Shown: positions 9,926 through 21,599, counted from the stretch's first letter. The stretch: DNA of 64,000 nt from Tricholoma matsutake (GCA_026075535.2 AP026548.1:1116001-1180000); one strand, 5' to 3'. Program-made: numbers and translations. Notes: generated by a model from the letters alone, not told the origin.

Positions 9926-11022
9926 ATGTCCAAACCCTCAACTTCTAATCCCGGCACTAATCCTGTTCCCACACCAGCGCTAGAGGCAAAGATTGATGTG
10001 CTTACAGTGCAAATGTCACAATTAGTGTCAGTGTTGGCAGCATTACAGCCCAGACAAGCAGAAGTACAGCTAGAGATGACAGGAGAAAGAGATGATGAGA
10101 TGGAGGAGATGGTGGAGTGGATGTCACAGGAGGATGAGACGGTGGAAAAATCTGGAAATGGAAAAGCGTGCTTACCTAAGTACATGCCCCCACAAATCTT
10201 TGATGGTACCATGGAGAATACAAAATCCTTCATCAGCTCTATAGTATTCTACATTCATGGGAGGAAGATAGAGTTTCGTACAGCTGAGTCTAGGATTATG
10301 TTTGCTCTCTCATACATTCAGGGGGGGAAAGCACAGTTCTGGAGAAACAAGGCTATTAATCAAATTGCTGCAGGAAATAAACTATTTGCAACCTTCAAGG
10401 AATTTCTGGAGAGATTGAAGGCACAGTTTGGAGACCCTAATCCAAAGGTGACAGCCAATGCTAAATTAAAGACCATGCACCAAGGTTCCCTAACGGTGGA
10501 TGAATTTATTTTGCAGTTCAAAGCAGAGCTTCATAGACAGATATGGGAGAAGCTGCATTGGTAGAGTTTTTGAAAGCAGGATTAAATCCCTCTTTATTCA
10601 AGTCTATCTACCAACTACCTTCTATGCCAGAGAAGTTGGATGAGTGGTATAATTGGGCAATGCAGCTTGACTGGCAATATCAGCAGGAACAGGTGGAGTC
10701 AAAGTTGATGTATGGAAGTAGTAAATTTGGAAAGCCATCAGGAGGAAAGTCTGAGAAAGGAAAGGCACCTCCGGTGCAAACTCCAAGGGCGCAGCCACTG
10801 GCCATGGCAGTGACACCTATAGTTATGGAGTCAGCAGCACCAGCAGAGGCAATGGAGGTTGATCAAGCGGGGAGACGAGCCCCACTTAAATGTTTTAACT
10901 GTGGGCAGTTAGGACACATTGCTAGGAATTGTAGGCAGAAAAGAAAGATTAGGGAAGCTACAATTGAGGAAGTGAAGCCGCAGGAAGGCAGGCAGAAGAA
11001 TTTTGTGGAAGAGTCCCAGTGA
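9926..11022 (+). pseudogene. Gypsy gag (capsid/nucleocapsid), frameshifted
   Basis: The retrotransposon structural protein has a variable N-terminus, a capsid-like helical region (PQIFDGTMENTKSF, FRTAESRIMFALSYI) and a CCHC zinc knuckle, CFNCGQLGHIARNC, encoded at 10891-10932. It is 1,097 nt long against 1,098 nt in the full copy; a net one-base loss near 10,540 shifts the frame. The rest is otherwise open. At 10612-10614 it has CAA where the other copy has TGA. Confidence 0.92.
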
Positions 11023-11179
11023 AGGTTTCCCCATTGGTGACCCAGAATCGTTACAATGTATTAGTATCTGAGGAAAATCAGGAAAGGAAATTGAGGAGGA
11101 GTACAACTGTTGTGAATCACATGACAAAGAAAATTGCCAAGTACTATTTCCAAAAACCCCTAAATTCTTTATTCACTCT

Positions 11180-12881
11180 GTGCGAATAGAACCCAAAATC
11201 ACCTTGACTGTGGGACTGAAGACAGTGGACACGCATGCAGCAATTGATGTGGAAGCATTGCTTGATAGTGGTGCTACAGGATTATTTATTAATCGGTCCT
11301 TAATTACCGGAAATGGTATTAACATATGCAAGCTGTCGCAACCTATAATGGTGTACAATATTGATGGAACAGTCAATTGTGGAGGAACCATCAAGGAGGA
11401 GGTGACCATGGTACTAAAGTATCAGGAGCATCAGGAACGGGCCATATTCAAAGTGTGCAATCTTGGGAAAACCAATCTAATAATAGGATGTCTGTGGTTA
11501 CGGAAGCATAATCCTGAAATTGATTGGAAAACTGGGAGAGTACAAATGACTCATTGTCCTAAGGAATGTAATGTGTATGGGAGGAAGATGAAGAAGGAGA
11601 AAAGGAAAAAGAGAGAGAAAGAACATCCAAGGAAGTATTCTGTTACGATGGAGGAAGTGGAGGATGAGGAAATGCCAAATGGGGAAGTTCTGATCATAAT
11701 TGAGAAAGAAGAACCTTTAGAGCAATTCATGGAGGACAGTTGTGGGACAAGAATATCATGAAGGTGGAGAAGCCAGTGGAGGAGTGGGTGCCAAAAGTGT
11801 ATCACGAATATCTGTCAGTGTTCCAGAAGAAGGAGTCTGAGCAAATGCTGGTGCAGAAGCCATGGGATCATGCAATTGAGAGAAGCCAGGGTTTGTGCCA
11901 AAAAAGTCAAAGGTATATCCGTTATCTCTAATGGAACAAGAAGAAGTTGATGTGTTCCTAAATGAGCAATTGCACAAAGGATACATACAACCTTCGAAAT
12001 CACTGCAGACATCACCAATATTCTTCATGCCAAAGAAAGACCAGAGGTACAGATTATAGGTATTTGAATGAGTGGACAGTGAAGAACACATACCCCCTGC
12101 CATTGATCTCAGAAATAATTGACAAGTTGGGAAAAGCCAAGGTCTTTACAAAATTGGATTTACAATGGGGATACAACAATGTATGAATAAAGAAAGGAGA
12201 TGAGTGGAAGGCCACATTTGGCACGCATCGAAGATTCTTCAAGCTGCTTGTCATGTTTTTCGGGATGACCAATAGTCCCCCAACTTTCCAAAATATGATG
12301 AACGACATTTTCAAGGATGTAATAAACAAAGGCATGGTAATAAGACTCATTGACGACATTCTGATATTCATGGAGGATGAAGAAAATCATGAGGTGATAG
12401 TGCAGGAGGTGCTATGGAGGTTAGCAGAGAATGATCTATTTCTGAAACTGGAGAAGTGTGTGTTTGGGGCAAGCAAGATTGAGTTCCTAGGATTATTGAT
12501 CAGCCCTGACAGGATCAAATGGATCTGATCAAGGTACAGGCAATCACAGATTGGCCTGCGCCCACCTGTGTCAAAGAGGTTCAAGCTTTCTTGGGACTCG
12601 CAAACTATCATCGCTTTGTGCATAATTTTTCCAAAATTGCTGCACCCTTACATAACCTTACATGAAAGGGAGTAGTGTGGAAGTGGGGAGAGCAGCAGCA
12701 GACAGCATTTGAGGAGTTGAAGAGGAAGTTTGTGGAGGGACCAATATTAGCCCCAGTAGATTTCACGTGCCCTTTACAAGTGGAATCAGATGCATCCGAC
12801 TTTGCTACTGGAGTGGTAGTATCAATGCTGTGCAAAGATGACAAATGGCATCCTTGTGCATATTTGTCCCAAGGGTTAATT
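11180..12881 (+). pseudogene. Gypsy pol: protease, reverse transcriptase, partial RNase H (broken)
   Basis: The aspartic protease active site is ALLDSGATGLF, about residue 29 from 11180. Reverse transcriptase follows with [42 protein letters not shown] and the catalytic LIDDILIF. Then come the connection [13 protein letters not shown] and the start of RNase H with VESDASDFATG. Breaks include frameshifts (for example near 11735 and 11880) and in-frame TGA at 12184-12186 and 12663-12665, both at expected arginine codons. At 11988-11990 CAA replaces the expected arginine codon, where the other copy has TGA. Confidence 0.92.
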
Positions 12882-13854
12882 CCTTGCTTCCTCATCTCCA
12901 TGAGTTTGGGGATGTGTTCTCCAAGGAATCATTCAACTCTCTCCTTGCATGCAAGCCATGGGATCACACAATTGAACTCACCCCCCAGTGCAACCCCTTC
13001 ATCCTGCAAGGTCTAACCTCTCTCTCCTGAAGAACAGCGACAGCTTGACCAGTTCATCGATGAGCACCTGGCCTCTGGACATATTCCACCAAAGTCACCC
13101 ATGGCCTCTCCCTTTTTCTTTGTCAAGAAGAAGGATGGCTCACTTCGACCCGTTCAAGACTACAGAAGGCTCAACAACATCACAGTCAAAAATTGCTACC
13201 CATTACCTCTCATCTCCACACTTGTGAACCAGCTTTGTGGAGCCCAATACTTCACCAAGCTCATTGTCTGTTGGGGCTACAATAATGTGAGGATAAAGGA
13301 GGGAGATGAGTGGAAGGCAGCCTTTCATACCAACCATTGGTCTTTTTGAACTGCTCGTCATGTTATTTGGCCTTACTAATAGTCCTGCCACCTTTCAGGC
13401 CATGATGAACGACATTTTCCATGACCTCATCCTTGAAGGCATAGTTTGCATCTATCTTGACAACATCTTCATCTTCACTCGCATGGTTGAAGAGCACTGT
13501 CACATCATGCACCTTGTCCTAGAATGGCTTCGACAGTACAAACTTTACCTTTGTCAGGACAAGTGCGAGTTTGAGAAGACCAAGATCGAGTACCTTGGCC
13601 TGATTATCTCGGAGGGTCAGGTGGAGATGGATCCTATCAAGGTGAATGGGGTCATGGCTTGGCCGATGCCCACAAACAAGAAAGAGGTGCAGTCCTTCCT
13701 GGGCTTCATCAATTTCTATTTGCATTTTATCAAGGATTTCTCACATCATGCACGACCACTGTTTGACTTGACAGGAAAGGAGGCATGGAGGTGGGATAAT
13801 GCACAACAGGAGGCATTTGAAAAGCTTAAGGAGATGGTCACTTCCGCTATGTGA
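12882..13854 (+). pseudogene. Family B reverse transcriptase (broken)
   Basis: The frame reads HLHEFGDVFSKESF and KPWDHTIEL, then after a frameshift [82 protein letters not shown], and the catalytic loop CIYLDNIFIF. The last aspartate of the normal YLDD box is asparagine here (GAC to AAC at a CpG), so this polymerase would be inactive even without the frameshifts. It ends in EAWRWDNAQQEAFEKLKEMV just before RNase H. Confidence 0.9.
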
Positions 13855-14300
13855 TAGGGACTTGGAATGAGGCTGACCTACTATCAGCAGGTTTGAGCAT
13901 GAGTTGGAATACTTCCTGGCACATGGTATTCCACCATTTAGATAATGAATGCGGCACCCAATGTCACTCGTAGTTTCTTGATGTCGATTTATAATGCTTG
14001 ACAATGTTTGATCACAGTTGTGGTTGTTTGAAGTTGATTGGGGATACTTGGTGTTTGTTCAGAGGGATCTTAGGGGGTTTTGAGGTAGTCCTAAGGTTGT
14101 GCAATGTGGTTTCTCAGTACGATCAATGTTGCTGGTGATGTTTTGATGTGGTTGATATGATATCGCGATTGATAGACTGGGTTGAGAGTGGTCGCACTGC
14201 TTCTGGGACATCATAGGAGTTAGCCAATGTGATTAGAATGTGGTTGTAATGGTGAATCAGCCTTTGAGCCAAGGAGACAACCTATCAGTGCATCATATCC
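13855..14300. other. Unidentified segment replacing RNase H of family B
   Basis: About 450 bp with no similarity to Gypsy RNase H and no recognisable motif. Reading resumes at 14300 with the integrase zinc finger. It may be an insertion with a linked deletion or a recombination scar. Confidence 0.5.
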
Positions 14301-16461
14301 CAACACCATGACTCACAGATTGCTGGTTATCCTGGACGCTGGAAGACCTTGGAGCTCACCTCATGGAATTATTGGTGGCCACAAATGTCATGGCTCATTG
14401 GTCAGTATTGTCACACTTGTGACCTTTGATTATGCACCAAGATTCCTTGTCGCAAACCCATTGGCAAGCTACACCCTCTTCCTGTTCCAGAGAGTCATTG
14501 GGATGTTGTCAGCATTGACTTTGTGGTGGAGTTGCCAGAGTTGAATGGGTTTGATGTGGTGATGTTCACAGTTGATTCAGTGGGAAAATGCACTCACTCA
14601 CACCACTGTCAGCACCCTGGGTGCCACCTAGTGTTTAAAGGTCCAGTCTGTAGGACCGAAAAAAAGACCGAAACTGAACTGAACTGGACCGATTAGGACC
14701 GGACCAGTGGTCTATTTATGGACCAGTCTTTTTCAGTCCAGTTGCTGGTCTTTCATTTTGAAAAATATAGTAGGACCGATCAAAAACCAGTTAAAACTGG
14801 TTGCGACTGGTCTTTCGTCCCAACATATGTTGGACCTTACTCCCACACATATTTACTTCATTTTCGGTCCCTGGATCATCAAAAATGGTCAAGAATTGGT
14901 TGAGATATGACCAAAAACATTTTTGTATGAGTATTTTGTTGTATCAGAACAACTTTGATTGCATTGCTTATTACCTGAGCTATAATTTTTTTTGTACAGC
15001 TATATGACATCATAAAAGTAACAACAACACACCTAATTATCTGTACCATGGGATTTTATTCATATAATAGCCCAAATGAGTGCAACTACAAACTACAAAT
15101 TACAAACTACAAACTGCAACTTGAATGCATGTCCTTTCGGTTTTGGCCATATCTCAGTCAAATCTTGACAGAATTGCTTAAATGTTGGATCGATCTACGG
15201 AGCATTACAATCTCTATCCCTGAATATAATATATATGAGGTAATGGCTACATTTGTTGAGATACATATGGGTTATTTGGCACAATAAATTTTACGACAAA
15301 AAACTGGTCTGAACCAGTCTTTTTTTGGTCCATGGACCGATTAGGACCGATCCTAAAGGGTCCGGTTGCAGTCCTCCAATATCTGGGTCGGTCCTAAACT
15401 GGTTACGGTTGCCGGTTGCCCCATTTGGAAGTCAAAAACTGGACTGGACTGGACCTTTAAACACTAGTGCCACCTGACTCTACCTCCACCATGTGTGGAA
15501 ATTACATGGACTTCCTGGCACTTTCCTCTATGATCGTGGCCCTCAGTTCATGGCAGAGTTCACTCGTGAGCTGTACCAACTTCTGGGGATCAAACTCCTT
15601 GCTTCGACCACTCATCACCCACAAACTGATGGCCAGACTGAATGAGTCAACCAGGAACTGGAGCAGTACATCCACATCTTTGTCAATGAGCACCAGGACA
15701 ATTGGGATGATCTTCTCCCCTTGGCTGAGTTCAGATACAACAACCATGTCCATGCTTCCACTCAACAAACCCTTTCCCTCTTAGACACTGGACGACATCC
15801 ACGCATGGGATTTGAACCTCACCAAACTCCCTCACATGTTGAGATGGTGAATGAGTTCACAGAACGCATGCAGGATAGCTTGGAGGAGGCAAAGGCAGCC
15901 TTAGCAAAGGCGAAGGACAACATGGTGCACTTTTACAACCAACGCCATTCTCCAACCCCTCAGTACAAGGTTGGTGATCGGGTTTATCTTGACTCCAGTG
16001 ACATCTCCACTATGCATCCATCCAAGGAACTCACTCATCGCTTCCTGGGACCTTTCCCCATCATCAAGTGTGTGGGAATGCATACTTATTATCTATGCCT
16101 CCCAGCCTCCATGTCCAGACTCCACCCAGTCTTCCATGTCATCAAACTCCTTCCAGCTCCCCCAGATCCATTCCCGGGACACCATTCATGTCCACCACCA
16201 CTGCCTACAGTGATCAAGGGAGAACCACAATACAAAGTCAAGTCAATCTTGGACAGCTGGTTGTGTCGAGGAAAACTCCAGTATTTGGTGCATTGGAAGG
16301 GTTATGGGTATGAGGAGAACTCATGGGTCGAAGAGTCCGATGTGAATGCCCCTTGGTTAGTCAAGGAATTCCACCAATGGAACACTGCTGCACCGCATCA
16401 CATTCAAGTCACTGACTTTGGTCATATGCAATATCAAATGCATCAGGGCGATGCATCTTAG
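14301..16461 (+). pseudogene. Family B integrase plus chromodomain, split by a transposon
   Basis: The first half holds the zinc-finger region in shifting frames (IAGYPGRWKTLEL, NYWWPQMS, CHTCDLC) and the start of the core (WDVVSIDFVVELPE). Reading resumes after the insertion, with frameshifts, at LYDRGPQF and [10 protein letters not shown]. It then runs open from 15721 (AEFRYNNHVHAS) through VGDRVYLDSSDI. The end is a chromodomain: YKVKSILDSWLCRGKLQYLV, HWKGYGYEENSWVEESDV. Removal of 14629-15466 plus one duplication copy restores collinearity with other Gypsy integrases. Confidence 0.9.
14629..15466. mobile_element. hAT-type non-autonomous element, 838 bp, perfect 8-bp TSD
   Basis: The left end is TAGTGTTTAAAGGTCCAGTC and the right end the complement, GACTGGACCTTTAAACACTA with small changes. 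Both sides carry the perfect 8-bp duplication GTGCCACC (14621-14628 and 15467-15474). Subterminal GGACCGATTAGGACC-like words occur near both ends and could be transposase binding sites. There is no transposase inside. A related left end occurs at 18188. Confidence 0.88.
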
Positions 16462-16472
16462 AGAGGGGGTGA

Positions 16473-16887
16473 TGTAATAGGGGTGCCCTGTGTGTTTCTC
16501 CTATTTTTTACATTCATTCTATATTTTTCCTCACTTCATTTCCTTCTATTCTTCATTTTCTATGATTTTTCCCAATTTTATTACTAATTTCCCTTTCTAT
16601 CATGTTTGTGCATGTTGACAGTTTTATATTTAGAGGCAGAGCACCCCTTCCAACATCTACCCCTTGGTATGATGTCATTTGGCAGCCTTGATCTGCCTAT
16701 CTCCACCTTTTCTATTTGTAGGTTATTATTTGATTTTTGTCATCTTCACATATACTGGGCATTGGCAAAGGGATCCTTAGAGTTTTCTCTTCGGATTTCC
16801 CTTTGCTAGGTGTGCCCCCAATCCCTGTAATATGTAGTATAATTCTAACCTCAGATTTCCCTTTGCTAGAGAGGTTGCCCTTATACA
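16473..16887 (+). repeat. Candidate 3' LTR of Gypsy family B
   Basis: It starts TGTAATAGGGGTGCCC directly after the gene end and a purine tract, and may end GCCCTTATACA, giving imperfect inverted termini. It contains a near-duplicate of CAGATTTCCCTTTGCTAG (about 16790-16808 and 16852-16869). Only one copy is in the window, so the right boundary is a guess. Confidence 0.5.
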
Positions 16888-16907
16888 TACCTCCTTTGGT
16901 CGATTAT

Positions 16908-17840
16908 GGACATAGATGAAGGAGAACCAATTACTGTCAAGTACATGGAGGATGACTCTTACTTCCCTGATTGGTGTGGATGCAAGACCTGGAACCCGGA
17001 TAATCCCCCAGAAGCTCCTTGACATGATGCAATGGAGGACATATTTGTGGGGAAACAGGGGGTTTCAGGGGGAAAATGTGTATGTAGAGTTGGTAGGAGA
17101 AGGAAAGCAAAGAAACAGAGTGTCTGAAAGAGATAGTGACACCATGGTGTGTCATACAGAGGACGATGAATTTCCACTCTGAAGAGGTATTGAAACAGGC
17201 GATATGAAACAGGAATATCAGGCCCAAGGAATTCTCTCAGGATATAATAGATTGGGACAGAGAGGCAGATCTTGTTCTCAACATGGGTTTTCCTGGGTCC
17301 AATTTTGGATGAAGATGAACCATCAAGTACAGAACACGAAGGACCATTCAACATACCAGGAAGTCAAGTCAATCTACCAATCAACCAAAGTCCAGATGGA
17401 TCTCGAGTATCAGATGATAATGAACTTATCAGAAAAGTCAGACGTCACCCTGGAGGATTCTGATGACTTTTCTGAATAAATCACTTGTATTTTACAAATT
17501 ACAAGACTTGAATCAATAACACAAAACTTAAACTGAATCATTATCTCCAAAACCTGAGCATATGATTGATGAACCATTGAGGCACAATCACCCGCTACTG
17601 ATGGGTGGTATGTGGACCCTTTTGAAGCTAACCCACACCACCAGGGGGCATACCATTTGGGGTTCAGGCCTCAGATTACCAACAATGCACAAATTGAATG
17701 GTTGACCCTAGGGGGGCAATATTATTGCCAAAGGACTTCTAATTTGATCAAGAAAGTAGCATTTTTCAGTAGGGTTCCTATGAATTTGAGGTACAGTTGC
17801 AAGAAAAATCACAAGTGCTTGCTACCCAGAGATGGATGAA
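16908..17840 (+). other. Possible degenerate coding sequence, unidentified
   Basis: Short open stretches in shifting frames read like decayed protein: MDIDEGEPITVKYMEDD at 16908, LDEDEPSSTEHEGPFNIPG near 17310, and IEWLTLGGQYYCQ near 17690. None matches a family I recognise. It could be an old transposon gene or a captured host fragment. Confidence 0.25.
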
Positions 17841-18112
17841 TAATCACGAATGATCCACAAACCAAGGATATAGTTAATAAATGCATTATGACAGATCAGT
17901 ACATCCATGTAGTCAATTAATCAAATGCAAATGTTCAAGCCATGACCTCCAGGATTTCTGCAAGTTTGAAGTTCTAAGAATTCCAAGCCTGAACGAAGCT
18001 CGACAATGTTTTAATAGCCTTCATCAACTGCGTGTTAGGATTTCTTCCTCTCACTGGCTGGACAGGCTGGTCCAAATGTTCCTTGTCCTTTTCCTTGTCC
18101 ATCTCATTGCCT

Positions 18113-18153
18113 TCCTCCTCCTCCTCCTCCTCCTCCTCCTCCTCCTCCTCCTG
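18113..18153. repeat. (CTC)n microsatellite
   Basis: About thirteen consecutive CTC/CCT units; the opposite strand is (GAG)n. Confidence 0.95.
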
Positions 18154-18187
18154 TTCCTTCATCTTCTCCTGGTTTGCACATTGAACA

Positions 18188-18380
18188 TAGTGTTTAAAAG
18201 TCCAGTTCATGCAACCAGAAAAAAAACCAAAACTGAACTGAACCGGACCATGGTCCAGTTGTTTTACAGTTGCAGTTGCCTCACATTTTTCTGGCAATCG
18301 GTTGCAGTTCTAATGATTGTATATTTATTTAAAACTGACAAAAACCAGTTGTAGTTGGTTGTAACCAGTTTATATACATA
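18188..18380. mobile_element. Partial hAT-type element, left end only
   Basis: TAGTGTTTAAAAGTCCAGTTC begins at 18188. It is followed by AAACTGAACTGAACCGGACCA and further words like those inside the 14629 element. No matching right terminus was found downstream, so it is a truncated relative. Confidence 0.6.
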
Positions 18381-18689
18381 CTATATACCTTACTATAGCT
18401 ACCTATATATAACTAATATAAAGTGATAATAGGGCCATGCCCAAGGAAAGAAAAGCATGAAAAGTATGGGTTTATATACCTCAGGCTGCACATGGACCAT
18501 TTGGTCATACTTGCACAACCCAAACGAGAAAGTGGTGCCACTTTCTCACATCCACAACCCATGTTGCCAACATCAACATCAACCACCACCTCCCTCATCA
18601 CTGCTGCCACTGCTCCCCCCTTCCTCTGCATCCTTCCACCAACACCACTCCATCAACACCCATGTCCCCTATGTCGGATTGCACTGCCA

Positions 18690-18975
18690 AATGCTACAAA
18701 TGCCCAAACTATGACAGATCTAGTTTGGGCCTCAAGTACAGTTTTTTTAATGTTCCATTTTCAACTAACTAATGTTTTTCTTGTCTTTTTTAGGTTCTAA
18801 CTATGTTTTAACAATGAAATGGTGCCCATGGCCATCCACTTTGCTCCCACCCACCACTGCTGTGAGCCCCTGCTTGCAGGGTCATAATGGGTCCTGTCCT
18901 GGACGACACCACCACAGAACCAACACACCACCCACACCTCTGCTGCGAGCAACTGCTCACAGAGTGGATGGGGGT
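18690..18975 (+). repeat. Palindrome/intron-like module, third copy
   Basis: GCCCAAACTATGACAGATCTAGTTTGGGCC (18701-18730) forms a palindrome. A pyrimidine-rich intron-like stretch with CTAACTAAT and TTTTTTAGG follows, then GCGAGCAACTGCTCACAGAG near 18936. The order matches the modules at 4.4-4.8 kb, although the donor reads CAAGTACAG rather than GTAAGT. Confidence 0.55.
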
Positions 18976-18997
18976 GGTGACAAATGACCAACAAAGG

Positions 18998-19110
18998 GCC
19001 CATGATGGATGCCAATGCCTATGCCACCAATGATGGACGCCAACACCAATGCCAGATGATGACGCCAACGCCAATGCCAATGCCTAATGCCAATGCCAAT
19101 GCCAGATGCC
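18998..19110. repeat. GATGCCAATGCC minisatellite
   Basis: Short degenerate tandem units of (GATG)CCAATGCC and ACGCCAACGCC. Confidence 0.85.
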
Positions 19111-19112
19111 AA

Positions 19113-19395
19113 CATTTCAGGCAGACCCCCCTGCGTACCTTCTTAGGGTAGATTGTTACACCAAGAAAGACTATTTTAAGAGGGCCTGGGACCAGGGACT
19201 AGTTCCATGCTCCTTGGTCTCCCCCTTGCTTAGGTCTGGACATCCCATTGGGACAGCCCATTAAGCACTTTGGTCTGCCCACAGATGGAAATCTGGACCA
19301 AGTCCACCTTGGGAAGGTCCAACTGGCATAGGTACTCCCACACCATATCTGGGCTAGCCCACAAGCATGAGGGATGCTCCAGCCCTGTCATGTCA
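19113..19395. repeat. Dispersed repeat C, copy 1
   Basis: It is collinear with 21600-21885 and shares TTAGGGTAGATTGT, CACCAAGAAAGACTA, GGACATCCCATTGG and AGTTTGGTCTGCCC-like words. No coding content. The family is unknown. Confidence 0.8.
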
Positions 19396-20470
19396 CAGGG
19401 TTCATAGAATGTTATTTAAATTGCTAGATACAATTGTTACAATTAGTAGTCATCTGTCTAAGTCTACAAGTAGTTATTATATATGACTCTGATATATAGT
19501 TTAATGGCAAGTTCTATAACAGTACCTTGCTAGTGAACACCACTTCTGAATGGACATCCTTGTTTGGGAGCTGGGACTGCATATTCCTAGAGATCATCAG
19601 GGGTACACCCCCAGGTATACCCCTGCCATTCTCTACATATTCCTGTCTGAAGACATCCAAAAATGTGTGTTGAACTTCATTTAATGTACTGAATTACAAG
19701 TCAGATGAATTGCAGCCATTGGCAGATTCCACATACACTTGCCTATTGCTATGTTTATATAATTACACAAATACACTTACATTCCATTATGTCCTAATGT
19801 GCTATCAGGGCTCTGTCTGTTCATTAGCACTTCTGATTTGATCTAATAGCTCTTTACATTGGTATCTGCCATTACAGGAGATCACTTTCTAGAGTATTCA
19901 TTCCCAAACTGACATATTATTTCCCTTTACTATATACAGTGATTGGAGATTCAGGTTGAAATCCAGAAATGAGAGTATAATGGCAAGCTTACATGTTCTT
20001 TGTCCAAGTCTGTCCAAGTTCCTCATGTCTATCTTCAAGATGTACATGATTGTTTATAGCCACCCACTGCCAATGCCATTCCACTTTTTGCCTTAACTCA
20101 CAACCCACTGCACTTGTAGACAGAAATATGTTACATAATACACTGGTCACTGGTCAACTGATTGGGTACAAAAGAATATAGTCTACACTCAATAAGCAAC
20201 TAGCTAGATTTTCCACTGCATTGAACCCTGATGAGCCCAGTGGGAGTCCCTCCTTTTGTGTTGGACATTTATGTGCAGTACATCCAAATAAAATCCATGT
20301 GATCACATAATTGCCAAAATTTGATTATAATCCAAGAAAATCAACACAAGAAACTGTGTCAGAACTATTCCAATAATGTTGTTTGCATAGGTAGGCAATT
20401 GTTTTTTTGCATTTGAGATTGATATACTAACTGAAAGGAAATGATAATCTGCAAATAATCTAGGCAAGAT
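19396..20470. other. No gene recognised
   Basis: AT-rich sequence without long open frames, repeats or RNA-gene signals that I could identify. Confidence 0.5.
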
Positions 20471-20479
20471 TATAATGCC

Positions 20480-21005
20480 ATCTGGAAATTTCCAACATGG
20501 GCAACTCCAATGGGACTCCCAGCACTTCTGGAATAGCCCATTGGGATTCCCATTTCCCTCTGGGCATCACCTGTGGGATTCCCACCTCTTTGTGGGCAAC
20601 TCCACTGGGACTCCCAGCATTTCTGGAATAGTCCATTGGGATTCCCATTTCCTTATGGGCAACTCCAGTGGGACTCCCAGCATTTCTGGAAAAGCCCATT
20701 GGGATTCCCAGAATTTCTGGAATAGTCTGGGATTCCCATTTCTTTATGGGCAACTCCAGTGGGACTCCCAGCATTTCTGGAAAAGCCCATTGGGATTCCC
20801 ATTTCCTTGTGGGAAACTCCAATGGGACTCCCAGTATTCATGGAATAGTCCTTTGGGATTCCCATTCTCCACTGGGCACCACCTGTGGGAGTCCCACTGC
20901 CTTGTGGGCCACTCCAATGGGACTCCCATCATTCATGGAATAGCCCAATGAGCCCATTGGGAGTCCCTTCCTTGTGGGCAACACCAGTGGGATTCCCAAC
21001 TGCTG
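20480..21005. repeat. Minisatellite built on GGGATTCCC
   Basis: Degenerate tandem units combine GGGCAACTCCAATGGGACTCC, AGCATTTCTGGAATAGCCC and ATTGGGATTCCCATTTCC. Units are near-palindromic, and long open frames exist on both strands (peptides such as WDSQHFWNSPLGFPF). These are most likely a by-product of the repeat, not genes. Similar GGGAATCCC words return at 61.54-61.80 and 62.80-62.90 kb. Confidence 0.9.
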
Positions 21006-21140
21006 GACATCCCCCAAATCTAATCAACTTCCCAGCAATTCCTTGCTTCAAAATTGCATCAAGGGTCAAAACATGTTATAACAAACAATTCATAAGATAT
21101 ACATAATTAAATGATGGAAAAAAAGGAAAAAGAACTTGGA

Positions 21141-21395
21141 TTACTGAAATACTTCATGATATGCATCTGCATGATCAACAGCATCTAAAGTCTCAATCAA
21201 TCTTGTCTCCCATTCATCATCCTTGAAGCCATCCCCAGCAGCACCTTCATTGTCATCAAAATCACTCTTGCTTGCCTCCCCATCACTGTTGATCAGATCC
21301 AACAAGGCTGTTACTGCTGTGATGCTTGCTTCAAGAATCTCCTCTTGAGATGGACCCCATTCTGGCAGTGGATGATCAGAAGTGTTGAGCCCCAC
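21141..21395 (-). CDS. Small acidic ORF, unknown
   Basis: An 84-residue frame rich in D and E (EASKSDFDDNEGAAGDGF, DDEWETRLIETLDAVDHA). The composition is protein-like and unlike its repeat neighbours. It has no recognised domain and may be the last exon of a decayed gene; 21400-21590 upstream offers no clear continuation. Confidence 0.25.
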   Translation of the reverse strand: MGLNTSDHPLPEWGPSQEEILEASITAVTALLDLINSDGEASKSDFDDNEGAAGDGFKDDEWETRLIETLDAVDHADAYHEVFQ

Positions 21396-21599
21396 AAGAT
21401 GTCTCTGCCAAGTAACATAAAGCCTGCATAGATCTTGTTTCCATAGCTCCAGTTGGTATCATAAACATCCCGACTCTACAGTGTAAGCTGTGGCGTTATT
21501 ATGTGGCCAAAAATAGCAATAATGTGTTATGCACCAGTTGCCTGACATCCATCCATGACAATTTTCCATTCCTCTGAAAACCAGACCTGTAATGCCCAC

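Larger units (their letters stand above)
9041..12881 (+). mobile_element. Gypsy family A copy 2, 3'-truncated
   Basis: It has a 5' LTR, leader, gag, protease, reverse transcriptase and the start of RNase H, collinear with the full copy at 49113. Similarity stops within RNase H at about 12881 (after the CATCCTTGTGCATA motif). The sequence then passes directly into a different Gypsy family, so the 3' half and 3' LTR are missing. Confidence 0.93.
12882..16887 (+). mobile_element. Ty3/Gypsy chromovirus, family B, 5'-truncated
   Basis: A second, clearly different Gypsy lineage begins abruptly at about 12882 in the linker before reverse transcriptase and runs to a candidate 3' LTR. RNase H is missing (13855-14300 is unrelated sequence). 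Integrase is split by an 838-bp hAT-type insertion at 14629-15466. The gene end (TAG at 16459-16461) is followed by a purine-rich AGAGGGGGTGA and a TGTAATAG LTR start. Confidence 0.88.

Noticed and set aside
18113..18153. Possible coding poly-glutamate run on the minus strand (17974-18297)
   Set aside because: It is a plain (CTC)n microsatellite and the surrounding frame overlaps the left end of a hAT-type element.
20460..20951. Open frames of 120-158 codons on both strands
   Set aside because: Both strands encode repeated peptides of the minisatellite; no non-repetitive protein sequence.
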